64,000 nucleotides of DNA from Pyrococcus sp. NA2 (GCF_000211475.1 NC_015474.1:1178001-1242000); one strand, 5' to 3'. Shown: positions 36,953 to 44,324, counted from the stretch's first letter. A program made the numbers and translations. The notes: generated by a model from the sequence alone, not told the origin.

Positions 36953-37017
36953 GGGCCCCTCTCACGGTGCGTCCCCGGCTTCATGAGCATCTGCCAGGGC
37001 CACCACTCGAAGGGCCC
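36953..37017 (-). ncRNA. provirus-encoded structured small RNA
   Basis: A GC-rich island in AT-rich DNA with nested stems: 36953-36961 pairs with 37009-37017 (9 bp, one G-U), 36966-36969 with 37001-37004, and 36973-36979 with 36993-36999 (7 bp). On the minus strand TATA-like elements (TTATATAAC near 37026-37034 and TTTTATAAGG near 37044-37053) lie upstream, and a T5 run follows (36936-36940), like an archaeal terminator. Family unknown. Transcription on the plus strand cannot be excluded. Confidence 0.5.
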
Positions 37018-37090
37018 CCTCACTAGTTATATAACTTGTACAACCTTATAAAACTTTGCCAACCACGACACCCGCCGAAAGCCCACCCTT

Positions 37091-37115
37091 GTTCATTCTG
37101 TATGTAAGAATGAAC
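37091..37115. repeat. inverted repeat, 9-bp arms
   Basis: GTTCATTCT (37091-37099) and its perfect complement AGAATGAAC (37107-37115) with a 7-bp spacer. A hairpin or a protein-binding site in the provirus control region. Confidence 0.6.
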
Positions 37116-37165
37116 ACACTTGAACAACAAAAAAGCCTTATCCCGCCTTTTCTATATGCAACCAA

Positions 37166-37200
37166 GTAGGACCTACAGGGGAGGACCTTGTAGGTCCTAC
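37166..37200. repeat. inverted repeat, 11-bp arms
   Basis: GTAGGACCTAC (37166-37176) and GTAGGTCCTAC (37190-37200) are exact reverse complements with a 13-bp spacer that itself contains GAGGACCTT, a related half-site. Each arm is nearly palindromic. Candidate binding sites for a plasmid/virus regulator. Confidence 0.6.
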
Positions 37201-37399
37201 ACAACCCCCAACCCAAGAGCACGTGAAAATCCTCAGAAAAACCAAAAAAGAAAAAAGAAAACCAGAAAAATCGTCGAAAATTACTATCAAAAGAAGTAAA
37301 TCCGTGAGGATAAGCCCACTCCAGAATTGGTTTATAAACTAACTAATACAATACTCATATATAAATATCTCGGGAAAATAAAACAAAGGAGGAAACAGC

Positions 37400-37831
37400 A
37401 TGCCAGAAGAAACACCAGAACCACTAGCAAAATTCCACGCCCAAGTTTACCGAAACGGAAGAATAGCCATACCTAAGAACGAAAGAGACTACTTTGGAAT
37501 AGACCAACATGACATAGTCGAGCTAATAGTGAGAAAAATTGTTAATAACAAAATCGTTGGAAGAGGGTGGTTTTTAGCACAGCTTACAGTAAGGGGAGTA
37601 TTAACAATTCCCTTAGGACTTAGAAAAGAACTTGAGATAAGAGATGGTGATTTTGTCGAGGTTCTTCTACTTGGTTTCATTAGAATCGAAGATATGATTG
37701 GTGAAAAAGGACTCAAAATAATGAAAGCACTAAGAGCTAATGAGTATAGAGTCATTTCAGAAGATGACGAAAAGAGACTTTTATCTATAGTTGCTAGGGG
37801 TATATATAATAATGACATACTTTTTATTTAG
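37400..37831 (+). CDS. double AbrB/SpoVT-like transcription regulator
   Basis: 143 residues with two swapped-hairpin (AbrB-like) units: KFHAQVYRNGRIAIPKNERD (about 11-30) and FLAQLTVRGVLTIPLGLRKE (about 58-77), each followed by a D-x-V-E-L/V strand. Such proteins bind DNA as dimers; here one chain carries two units. GGAGG precedes the ATG. The stop codon lies inside the left arm of the 38-bp inverted repeat. A regulator of the element is likely. Confidence 0.75.
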   Translation: MPEETPEPLAKFHAQVYRNGRIAIPKNERDYFGIDQHDIVELIVRKIVNNKIVGRGWFLAQLTVRGVLTIPLGLRKELEIRDGDFVEVLLLGFIRIEDMIGEKGLKIMKALRANEYRVISEDDEKRLLSIVARGIYNNDILFI

Positions 37832-38097
37832 GCAATAAATTGTTAGTTAAACAATTTATTTAGGTGTTTGGAGCGCTTTATTATCCTAATACTCCCCTCT
37901 CTATGGCTTGTTATTTATAAATCAATTTCCTGTTAGGAAATCCTGGCAGTTTACCTTGTTGCAGAGTAATATACTTGAGTTTTCTGTTAAAATATCTATT
38001 TATAAATAACAAGGCTTTTTCAAAGCAGAATATGCAGAATAAAGCCCTATGAACGCTAGAATAAATTGTTTAACTAACAATTTATTGCCTAAATAAA
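37823..38097. repeat. nested inverted repeats, candidate replication origin
   Basis: A 38-bp perfect inverted repeat (37823-37860 and 38060-38097) encloses a second 16-bp perfect one (37907-37922, CTTGTTATTTATAAAT, and 37998-38013). Each outer arm itself contains AATAAATTGTT and AACAATTTATT about 5 bp apart, so the motif occurs four times. The AT-rich region lies between the AbrB-like gene and the ribbon-helix-helix/MCM operon. Iterons and inverted repeats beside an MCM gene are what an origin would show. No ORF lies in 37832-38225. Confidence 0.6.
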
Positions 38098-38225
38098 GAG
38101 TATATTCTTTACGCTATTCTCGGCTTCCAGCACCATTGTTTAGAGATGTCTCTTTTAGTGCACGAAAAGTTTTTAAATAAATAACAACAAAATTGTTATA
38201 GCGAAAATATTGTTAGGTGATTAGG

Positions 38226-38393
38226 ATGCCAAGGCCAAGAAAGTATGAGTATGGTCCTGCATTACTTACAATTTCAGTATCTCCTGAAGTCGCGAAAGAG
38301 TTTGAGCGTAGGAGGAAAGAGCTTGGAATGACTCGCGGTGAGTTTCTTGCATGGCTTTTGGAAAAAGTGAGTTTTGCACAAAGAGAAGGGTGA
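38226..38393 (+). CDS. ribbon-helix-helix protein
   Basis: 55 residues from ATG 38226 (GTTAGGTGATTAGG upstream): ALLTISVSPEVAKEFERRRK then LGMTRGEFLAWLLEKV, the strand-helix-helix of CopG-type repressors. Followed 6 bp later by another ribbon-helix-helix-like gene and MCM. Likely autoregulates the replication operon or binds the neighbouring repeats. Confidence 0.75.
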   Translation: MPRPRKYEYGPALLTISVSPEVAKEFERRRKELGMTRGEFLAWLLEKVSFAQREG

Positions 38394-38399
38394 GGATTT

Positions 38400-38981
38400 A
38401 TGGCGAGAAAACCTGAATACAGGAATCCGCGCACATTTTCGGTGACTCTTGAAGCTGAGATAAAAGAAGAAATTGATGAAGCTAGGGGTGGACTTAGTTA
38501 TGGTAAATTCTTCACCATACTTTGGCGTGCCTATAAAGGAGAAGTTGTTGATGCTGTTGAGTTGGAGACTCTCAGGAGGGAAAATGAGGAATTGAGGAAG
38601 CAAAATAGGGAGCTTCTTGAGCGTGTTGAGAAGCTTCAGCGGGAAATTGAGAGGTTGAGGGTTAGGCTTGAGGGTAGGTCTGCTGTGGAGTCGGGTCTTG
38701 TTGAGAGGATTAATGCTTTGTTTTCGAAGAGGGATGAGTTCAAGTTTGCTCTGTTTCTTAGGGAGCTTGGTTTTAGGGAGAGGGGTGATAGGCTTGAGGA
38801 GAGGGCTCTTGAGTTCGTTAGGAAGTATTTTACTGATGAGGGTGATGTTCTTGTTTCAAGGAGTCTTTCTCTTGTGATTGTTAAGGATTCGGATAAGGTG
38901 CTTGCTTGGAAGGTTAGGCGCCTTGGTGATGGTTCCTTTCGAGGGGGTGAAGTAGGGGAGGTGGTGGAGGATGGATTATGA
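38400..38981 (+). CDS. ribbon-helix-helix and coiled-coil protein
   Basis: 193 residues. The N-terminus RTFSVTLEAEIKEEIDEARG resembles a ribbon-helix-helix domain, followed by a long coiled coil (about 60-100, ELETLRRENEELRKQNRELL) and a C-terminal alpha/beta domain (FKFALFLRELGFRERGDRL). It overlaps the MCM start by 11 bp. Could be the initiator that links origin DNA to MCM; inference from position. Confidence 0.65.
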   Translation: MARKPEYRNPRTFSVTLEAEIKEEIDEARGGLSYGKFFTILWRAYKGEVVDAVELETLRRENEELRKQNRELLERVEKLQREIERLRVRLEGRSAVESGLVERINALFSKRDEFKFALFLRELGFRERGDRLEERALEFVRKYFTDEGDVLVSRSLSLVIVKDSDKVLAWKVRRLGDGSFRGGEVGEVVEDGL

Positions 38982-40989
38982 GGAGATGGTGGGGAGGTTT
39001 GTTGAGTTTTTTAGGGAATATAATGATGATAGGAACTACATTGAGGAGTTGAAGGATCTCTTGGTCATTAGGGGAGGTAGGTTGCTACTTGTTGATTTCC
39101 ATAATTTGTTAAGTTATGATTTTGAGCTTGCGGATGAGCTGAGGTCTGATCCTGATACTGTTATTAGGGCTGCGAATGAGGCTATTTCAATAGTTTTGAG
39201 GGAGGATCTTCGTAGGGAGGATGTTGATGTTAAGGTTGCTTTTGTTAATTATACTAAGACGTTCACTCCAAGGCAGTTGAATAGTTCTATGATTGGAAGT
39301 TTTGTTCAAGTTAGGGGGGTTGTTGCGGCTGTTGCTGAGGGGGAGAGGACTAATGGTTTGAAGGGTTTTGTGAAGAGGTCTGTGTTTGTGTGTAAGAATT
39401 GTGGGGAGGAGATTGTAATTCAGCAGGATCCTTATTCTAATGGTTCTAATAAGCCTGAGAAGTGCCCTGTTTGTGGTGGGAATAAGTTTGAGTTATCGCT
39501 TGAGAAGAGTGAGGTTGTTGATATGCGTGAGATTTTTGTCCAGGATCCTCTTGAGGTCCTGTCGAATGTTGGTAATGCGTCCTATGTGAGGGTTGTTCTT
39601 TTTGATGAGCTTGCGAGGGCAAATATAAATCCTGGAGACGAGGTCTTGATTACTGGAATTATCAGGGGGATTTCCAAGAAGAAGAATTCAAAGGTGCTTG
39701 ATTGGGTACTTGAGGCTAATGGTGTTGTAAAGCTTACAAAGGATATTGAGGATATCGAAATATCTGGTGATGAAGCTCAGCTGTTTGAGGAGTTTGCGAG
39801 GGCCAAGGATTTTGAACAGCGGTTCATTGATTCTATAGCGCCTTCGATAGTTGGGATGGATATTGAGAAGAAGGTTATTGCATGGGCGTTGTTTAGTGGG
39901 GATGACCTTGATACCCCTGCTGGCCATGTTAGGAAGAGGGTTCATGTGTTGCTGTTTGGGGATGCTGGTACTGGTAAGAGCGAGATAATCAAGTTTGCTG
40001 CTGAGATTGCGCCGAAGGGTGTTTGGGTTTCTGGAACTCATTCTAGTGGAGTTGGTTTGACTGCTGCAATTGATTCAATGGATGGTAAGAGGGTTCTTAG
40101 GGCTGGAGCGCTGGTTATCGGGGATAGGGGTGTTGTTGCTCTTGATGAGTTAGACAAGATGAAGGATGAGGATCATGATAAGTTGCTTGATGCTCTTGAG
40201 CATGGTAGGTTCCCATTTAACAAGGGTGGATTTCATACAGTATTAATGGCGAGGGCTGTTGTTCTTGCAGCTGCTAATCCTCCTGGGGGCAGGTTTGATT
40301 TGAATATAAAAACACCCCTTGAGGAGCTTATGAGGACTTTTGATCAGCCACTTTACAGCCGTTTTGATGTTATAATGCCTGTGTTTAAGAACAAGTCTAA
40401 CTTGGAGGAAATAGCTAGGGCTATACTTGATAAGCATGAGGGGAAGATTAGGCCTCCTTTTGGAAAGGATTTCCTGACTAGATATATTGTGTATGCTAAG
40501 AGAAAGATTAGGAGGGTTGAGATTCCAGATGAGTTGAAGAGGTTGTTGCTTGATTATATGGTTAAACTTGGTTCTGTTAGTGATTTAACAGCTACGAGGC
40601 TTATGGAGGGGATGATACGCCTTATTGAGGCGAGGGCTAGGATGCATTTAAGGAGTAGGGCTACTATCCAGGATTTCCTGGAGGTCAGGAGGGTTTACAA
40701 TGAGATGCTGAAGAGGCTTGTGCTGTCAGAAGATGAAGAAAGATGGAAGGATGCTTTGAATGCCTTGGGCGGTGTTATATGGACTAATGAGGAGAAGGAG
40801 AAGGTTGAGATTCTATTGCAGATTATCAGGTTCTTTGAGGGGGATAATGGTGCCTACCTTGAAGATATTGTAGAGGAGGCAAAATTGCAGGGAATAGAAA
40901 GAGATGAAGTTCTCAAGTTGCTTGAGGAGATGGTTCGCTCTGGCTTGGTGAAACAAGTTGGACCGAAGAGATTCGTAACTAAGAGGTGA
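38971..40989 (+). CDS. mcm: MCM replicative helicase of the provirus
   Basis: 672 residues. N-terminal domain with a zinc site, CKNCGEE (near 140) and CPVCGG (near 164). The AAA+ core has Walker A LLFGDAGTGKSEIIKFA (near 328), Walker B VVALDELDKM (near 388), and the arginine finger LYSRFDVIM (near 462). A C-terminal winged helix (about 600-672) is present. No intein. Complete in all core motifs, so probably active as the element's own helicase. Codon use (many GGT, GAT, TTG) differs from the host genes. Confidence 0.95.
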   Translation: MDYEEMVGRFVEFFREYNDDRNYIEELKDLLVIRGGRLLLVDFHNLLSYDFELADELRSDPDTVIRAANEAISIVLREDLRREDVDVKVAFVNYTKTFTPRQLNSSMIGSFVQVRGVVAAVAEGERTNGLKGFVKRSVFVCKNCGEEIVIQQDPYSNGSNKPEKCPVCGGNKFELSLEKSEVVDMREIFVQDPLEVLSNVGNASYVRVVLFDELARANINPGDEVLITGIIRGISKKKNSKVLDWVLEANGVVKLTKDIEDIEISGDEAQLFEEFARAKDFEQRFIDSIAPSIVGMDIEKKVIAWALFSGDDLDTPAGHVRKRVHVLLFGDAGTGKSEIIKFAAEIAPKGVWVSGTHSSGVGLTAAIDSMDGKRVLRAGALVIGDRGVVALDELDKMKDEDHDKLLDALEHGRFPFNKGGFHTVLMARAVVLAAANPPGGRFDLNIKTPLEELMRTFDQPLYSRFDVIMPVFKNKSNLEEIARAILDKHEGKIRPPFGKDFLTRYIVYAKRKIRRVEIPDELKRLLLDYMVKLGSVSDLTATRLMEGMIRLIEARARMHLRSRATIQDFLEVRRVYNEMLKRLVLSEDEERWKDALNALGGVIWTNEEKEKVEILLQIIRFFEGDNGAYLEDIVEEAKLQGIERDEVLKLLEEMVRSGLVKQVGPKRFVTKR

Positions 40990-41028
40990 TTTTGACGCTT
41001 ATCTTCAAAAATTTGGGGGGTGGTTTGG

Positions 41029-41241
41029 GTGGCTAAGGTGTTGGTGTTTCCTGGAGATGTGTTAGCTATTGAGAAGATGGAAAGTGGTGGTTTGGAGGAG
41101 TTGTTGTTGGAGGAGCTGAGGAGGGTTCAGAGAAGGAAGGAGGAGGCTTTGAGGAATGAGGCGTTCGAGGAGTTTTACTATTGGAGTGGGTATGCTGGAG
41201 CGATCTATGATGTGTTATCACTACTCAGGAGGAGGGGGTAA
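41029..41241 (+). CDS. small helical protein
   Basis: About 70 residues from GTG 41029 (GGGGGGTGG upstream). MESGGLEELLLEELRRVQRR in the middle is an amphipathic helix, then EEFYYWSGYAGAIYDVLSLL. Unknown function; first of a run of tightly packed small genes after MCM. Confidence 0.5.
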   Translation: MAKVLVFPGDVLAIEKMESGGLEELLLEELRRVQRRKEEALRNEAFEEFYYWSGYAGAIYDVLSLLRRRG

Positions 41242-41243
41242 GG

Positions 41244-41468
41244 GTGCCGAGGAGGAGGCCTAGGCCCGGTGATGTTGTTTCCTTAAAGGATCTTTTTAGG
41301 TTTAAGACGACGTGGACTGTTTGGGTTAAGACTCGGGATGGGAAGGTCAGGGAGTATGGTAGGAGTGGGAAGTACTCGGAGGAGGAGTTGGGGAGGAAAG
41401 TGAAAGTGAAGGATGTTTGGATCCTCTACAAGGTAAACTGGCTGTACATCTGCGAGGAGGTGGTTTAA
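41244..41468 (+). CDS. small basic beta-rich protein
   Basis: 74 residues, GTG start (GGAGGGGG upstream), basic N-terminus PRRRPRPGDVVSLKDLFRF, then WTVWVKTRDGKVREYG. Possibly nucleic-acid binding. The TAA stop shares its final A with the next ATG. Unknown family. Confidence 0.5.
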   Translation: MPRRRPRPGDVVSLKDLFRFKTTWTVWVKTRDGKVREYGRSGKYSEEELGRKVKVKDVWILYKVNWLYICEEVV

Positions 41469-41998
41469 TGGCCTCAAGGACGGCTTTTGTTTATAATTTT
41501 TCTGTTTCTTTGGATTTGGTGGAGGAGTTTATGTATAGGCATTCGAGGGATGTTGTGAATAGGCTCAGGCTTAGTAGGATTCTTGAGGAGGCCAGGAGGT
41601 TGGCTCCTCAGAGGGTGCCTGTCTATGTTTCAGACGTTGATTCTCTAATGAGGCAGTATTATGACAATGGTAGGAGGAGGCGTTTCATTGGCTTTGAGTT
41701 CAAGAACATGCGTCCTGGTGTTGGGCTCAGGGGTTCCTGGCTTAAGGTGAATGGGAAGCAGTATGAGTTGCACTATTACTTTAGCCAAATGGCTGGAATT
41801 GACTTTTACTATATTGTCAGGGTTGGGGATTCATACTATGTTTGGGATGTGAAGAGGACGCCAGTTGATTTCAAGTGGATGGGCGATAAGTCCAGGAACA
41901 CTTACGATTACTACGCCCTAATACCACGGGAATTCACGGCAAAAGTCGAGGACGAGGAACTTGCATTATTCCTCTCAGAATTAGTCTTCAAAGGGTGA
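41468..41998 (+). CDS. unknown protein, possible nuclease-like fold
   Basis: 176 residues from ATG 41468 (GAGGTGG upstream). A helical N-terminus and a beta-rich C-terminal half with DFYYIVRVGDSYYVWDVKRT, where D...(Y)xWDVKR is loosely like a PD-(D/E)xK core; I am not confident. A 4-bp overlap links it to the next gene. Confidence 0.45.
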   Translation: MASRTAFVYNFSVSLDLVEEFMYRHSRDVVNRLRLSRILEEARRLAPQRVPVYVSDVDSLMRQYYDNGRRRRFIGFEFKNMRPGVGLRGSWLKVNGKQYELHYYFSQMAGIDFYYIVRVGDSYYVWDVKRTPVDFKWMGDKSRNTYDYYALIPREFTAKVEDEELALFLSELVFKG

Positions 41999-42225
41999 TG
42001 GAAATGCTCAAAATATACATTGTAGCATTCGAATTCCTGGATGAGAGTTTGGCAAGGACTGCAATTGAGAATGTGGAGGAGGAGTTGAAGAATCTTGTAA
42101 TTCAAAACGGCTCCCATTGGTTGAGTGTCGAGGGTTACTTGCTGGCCGATGTGGAAAAACTCCTGGAGGACAAGGAGGTTAAGAAGAAGATTGCCAAGGT
42201 AGTCCAGGATAAAATGATAAGGTGA
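41995..42225 (+). CDS. small helical protein
   Basis: 76 residues; strand MLKIYIVAFEFLDE then charged helices (ENVEEELKNLVIQ, VEKLLEDKEVKKKIAKVVQ). Starts with an overlap of 4 bp, and its end overlaps the longest possible frame of the zinc-ribbon gene. Unknown function. Confidence 0.5.
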   Translation: MMEMLKIYIVAFEFLDESLARTAIENVEEELKNLVIQNGSHWLSVEGYLLADVEKLLEDKEVKKKIAKVVQDKMIR

Positions 42226-42245
42226 TAAGAGAGTTGGGGGTGGGG

Positions 42246-42410
42246 ATGATGGAGGATTTGAGGCCGGAATGGAAGTGTTTGGATTGTTGTTTTGAATGGA
42301 AGCAATTGTCGGTTCCAGATAAATGTCCACGGTGTGGTTCGAAGAACATAGTTGTCTGGCCACAATGGGGAATAGATTGTAGGCAGGGGCGTGGTGATGG
42401 TGATGACTGA
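42246..42410 (+). CDS. small zinc-ribbon protein
   Basis: About 54 residues from ATG 42246 (GGGGGTGGGG upstream). Zinc-ribbon cysteines: WKCLDCCFEWKQ and CPRCGSKNI. Such tiny proteins in archaeal mobile elements often bind DNA or partner replication proteins. Overlaps the next gene's 5' end. Confidence 0.6.
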   Translation: MMEDLRPEWKCLDCCFEWKQLSVPDKCPRCGSKNIVVWPQWGIDCRQGRGDGDD

Positions 42411-42753
42411 TGTTCTCTACTTCCAAATAGGGGCTTGGAAGCCGATTGTAAACAAATTGTCAATCGACGATGAAGAGGAGATCTACGGAGTGCTTGGTTT
42501 CAAAGACTGGATAGATTTCGGTGAGAAGGCTAAGAGGTACAGGGATCCTAGGGGGACGGCATGGTACGCCGAGAATGGAGGCTTAGTTCTAATTGAGGGC
42601 TACATGTGGGACACAGTGATTCACGATCACGGGGATTGGGAGGAGTATAAGAGGGCACTAGTATTCTACAGAACTGTGATCACTAAGAGGTTGTTTGAGG
42701 AAGCTAAAAGAGACCCTATAAGGGCTATAGAGTTGGCGAAGGCTAAGGTCTGA
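42403..42753 (+). CDS. unknown 116-residue protein
   Basis: Starts at one of several consecutive GTG/ATG codons (42391-42405; the ATG at 42403 is my choice). Contains GVLGFKDWIDFGEKAKRYRD, then ENGGLVLIEGYMWDTVIHDH. Acidic and soluble. No recognised family. Confidence 0.45.
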   Translation: MTDVLYFQIGAWKPIVNKLSIDDEEEIYGVLGFKDWIDFGEKAKRYRDPRGTAWYAENGGLVLIEGYMWDTVIHDHGDWEEYKRALVFYRTVITKRLFEEAKRDPIRAIELAKAKV

Positions 42754-42779
42754 GGAGGCGTGGGTGAGGGTGGTTCAGA

Positions 42780-42971
42780 ATGAGGCCGGTTGCGTTTGAT
42801 AGGTATGCGTTTAGGGCGGTTGTGGGGCACAAAATAGAAGATGTTACCTTTGAAGGTGATCGGTGCGGGGGTTATGTTATCGTAGTTAAACTCTCGGGTG
42901 GCTTTGTTTTGCGTATTGAAAGCGACACAGAACCAACAGCAATACTTTATAAGGTGATGCACCATGTATAA
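42780..42971 (+). CDS. small beta-rich protein
   Basis: 63 residues, ATG with GGGTGGTTCAG upstream. MRPVAFDRYAFRAVVGHKI, then VIVVKLSGGFVLRIESD. Last gene of the post-MCM cluster. Unknown function. Confidence 0.45.
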   Translation: MRPVAFDRYAFRAVVGHKIEDVTFEGDRCGGYVIVVKLSGGFVLRIESDTEPTAILYKVMHHV

Positions 42972-43146
42972 TAACACTCCTATGTTATTATCGTTTTCTT
43001 CAAATTCTTTCTCTTGTGTAAGCAACCTTACACGGAACAAATCCAAAATAATAGCACCCCAATGCAGTATCACCCAACAACTCCCTCACCACGCCTCCAG
43101 GGATAATTTTAAGCTTATTGCAGTTAATAACTGAGGTGGTGTCATT

Positions 43147-43500
43147 ATGCCACGGAGGAGAAGACTACCCGATGTCGTGACTATTAAAGTGCCTGTCCTA
43201 GTTCAACCTCGTGATGTGTTCGAGGTCGTATTTGAAAGCGAGGAAGCCAGGAAGATGGCTGAAGAAATTGTTGAGTATATAAAGAAAAACGGCAGAATGG
43301 GTTGGGATGAGTATAAGAAACTATTCCCGCCAGAGAAACACTACCTATACTTTAGGGTCATCAAGAGACTAGAGGCGTTAGGATTTATCTCAAGAGGAGC
43401 ATACCACACATACATTCTCTCAAAAAAGTTTACAGATAGGATGGAATACCTAGGCAAACTCTGGCTATTCAAAATGGGCAAAGTCGAGGAAATCTGGTGA
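43147..43500 (+). CDS. winged-helix DNA-binding protein
   Basis: 117 residues, GAGGTGG upstream and a TATA-like TTAAGCTTATT near 43111-43121. A basic N-terminus (MPRRRRLPDVV), then a winged helix: MAEEIVEYIKKNGRMGWDEYK, with recognition-helix-like FRVIKRLEALGFISRGA and a wing. Sits just before int(N) and may regulate integration/excision. Inference. Confidence 0.65.
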   Translation: MPRRRRLPDVVTIKVPVLVQPRDVFEVVFESEEARKMAEEIVEYIKKNGRMGWDEYKKLFPPEKHYLYFRVIKRLEALGFISRGAYHTYILSKKFTDRMEYLGKLWLFKMGKVEEIW

Positions 43501-43507
43501 TCTCACC

Positions 43508-43814
43508 ATGCCCACAAGCATGATAACCCACACCTTTTCACATCACTTTTGGTGGGTCAATGTGGGCCAGAGTGGGCCGCATGAAAAGAGGCTCTCACCA
43601 AGGAATACTCGGCGAAATAAGGGAAAGAAATATCGGATTCACCTATATCTTGATAGGATTTGGGTGGAGGAAGCTAAAAAGGAGGGCTATAATCTATCAG
43701 CTCTTGTTAATAAGCTCTTAAAAGAGCATTTGGAGAAGGTGATAGTTATGGAATGTCCTTCTCAAGAAATGGTGGGCCCGCGGGGATTTGAACCCCGGAC
43801 CTCCACCTTGTCAG
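43508..43814 (+). CDS. int(N): N-terminal part of the split integrase
   Basis: The reading frame begins MPTSMITHTFSHHFWW and runs into the right att repeat, ending its element-specific part at MVGPRGFEPRTSTLS in the same phase as int(C). It contains RIHLYLDRIWVEEAKKEGYN and LSALVNKLLKEHLEK, which look like a ribbon-helix-helix domain. Beyond 43814 the frame runs through the tRNA genes to 44002 and is meaningless. On circularisation the full integrase is reformed with its own promoter. Confidence 0.85.
43768..43814. repeat. attR, 47-bp tRNA-Val direct repeat
   Basis: Identical to 21677-21723 and overlapping the 3' half of the intact tRNA-Val. The crossover probably lies within the anticodon-arm/T-arm part, as known for SSV-type integrases. 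Confidence 0.95.
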
Positions 43815-43847
43815 GGTGGCGTCATAACCAGTCTAGACCACGGGCCC
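43773..43847 (-). tRNA. tRNA-Val (GAC anticodon)
   Basis: On the minus strand the acceptor GGGCCCG (43841-43847) pairs with CGGGCCC (43774-43780), discriminator A at 43773, encoded CCA at 43770-43772. The anticodon loop is CTGACAA, so the anticodon is GAC. Intact 75 nt. It is the integration target; the integrated element lies on its 3' side, and the repeat restores its 3' half. Cotranscribed with tRNA-Ala, 15 bp upstream. Confidence 0.97.
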
Positions 43848-43862
43848 GCCCAAAGTTTGTGG

Positions 43863-43937
<75 letters not shown>

Positions 43938-44057
43938 ACCTTCAAACGCCAATTACGTATCCTAGAGTCAACTTTAAAAACTTTACGCCAAATCTTTTTT
44001 AAACACTTAGTCCTCCTTATTGCACTCTTTATGGGAGGTATTTTACATCCTAGATAG

Positions 44058-44324
44058 CTAAGCGATGATAATTCCTTCTCTTAACGCTTCTCTAACTATT
44101 CCACAAGCTTTTTTCTTTCTCTCAAATTCTTCTGGAGTGTAGCACAAGATTTCAAAATCCCCTATAACACCTGAGCTCAACAAGACCCTTAGAACCTCAC
44201 TAGACCTCTCAGTAAAGTGTTTTCCTTTAAAAGCCTCAGAAACAACAATAATATCGTAGTCACTATCTTTAAGGTAGTCTCTTATGGCCCTTGCAATTTT
44301 CAAAGCCCAAGCTTCCGTCTGCAA
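44058..44324 (-). pseudogene. MNT nucleotidyltransferase, damaged N-terminus
   Basis: The C-terminal part matches MNT proteins: SDYDIIVVSEAFKGKHFTER and CYTPEEFERKKKACGIVREA. The N-terminal region with the catalytic GSxARG motif is missing: where it should be, the sequence reads KIARAIRDYLKDSDYD from a TTG start inside the HEPN gene. It is probably inactive or trimmed by deletion. Overlaps the HEPN gene by 25 bp. Confidence 0.65.

Larger units (their letters stand above)
36938..37399. other. intergenic control region of the provirus
   Basis: 462 bp without a protein gene. It holds the structured RNA (36953-37017), two inverted repeats (37091-37115 and 37166-37200), an A-rich stretch, and before the AbrB-like gene an AT-rich promoter region (TACAATACTCATATATAAATATC near 37350-37372). 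No ORF with a credible start was found. Confidence 0.6.
21677..43814. mobile_element. integrated spindle-virus-like provirus, about 22.1 kb unit
   Basis: The element is bounded by 47-bp direct repeats (21677-21723 and 43768-43814) derived from the 3' half of tRNA-Val. The repeat lies inside the integrase gene, so integration splits the gene into int(C) on the left and int(N) on the right. This is the SSV-type mechanism. Cargo comprises secreted/surface proteins, many tiny membrane proteins, a HerA/FtsK-like ATPase, ribbon-helix-helix and AbrB-like regulators, and an MCM helicase. Length and gene content resemble Thermococcales spindle-shaped viruses and related plasmids by analogy; whether it makes virions is inference. 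Confidence 0.85.

Noticed and set aside
36953-36961. GGGCCCGTG shared with the 5' end of tRNA-Val
   Set aside because: Nine GC-rich bases in a hairpin; not enough for a tRNA-derived element, and no other tRNA features.
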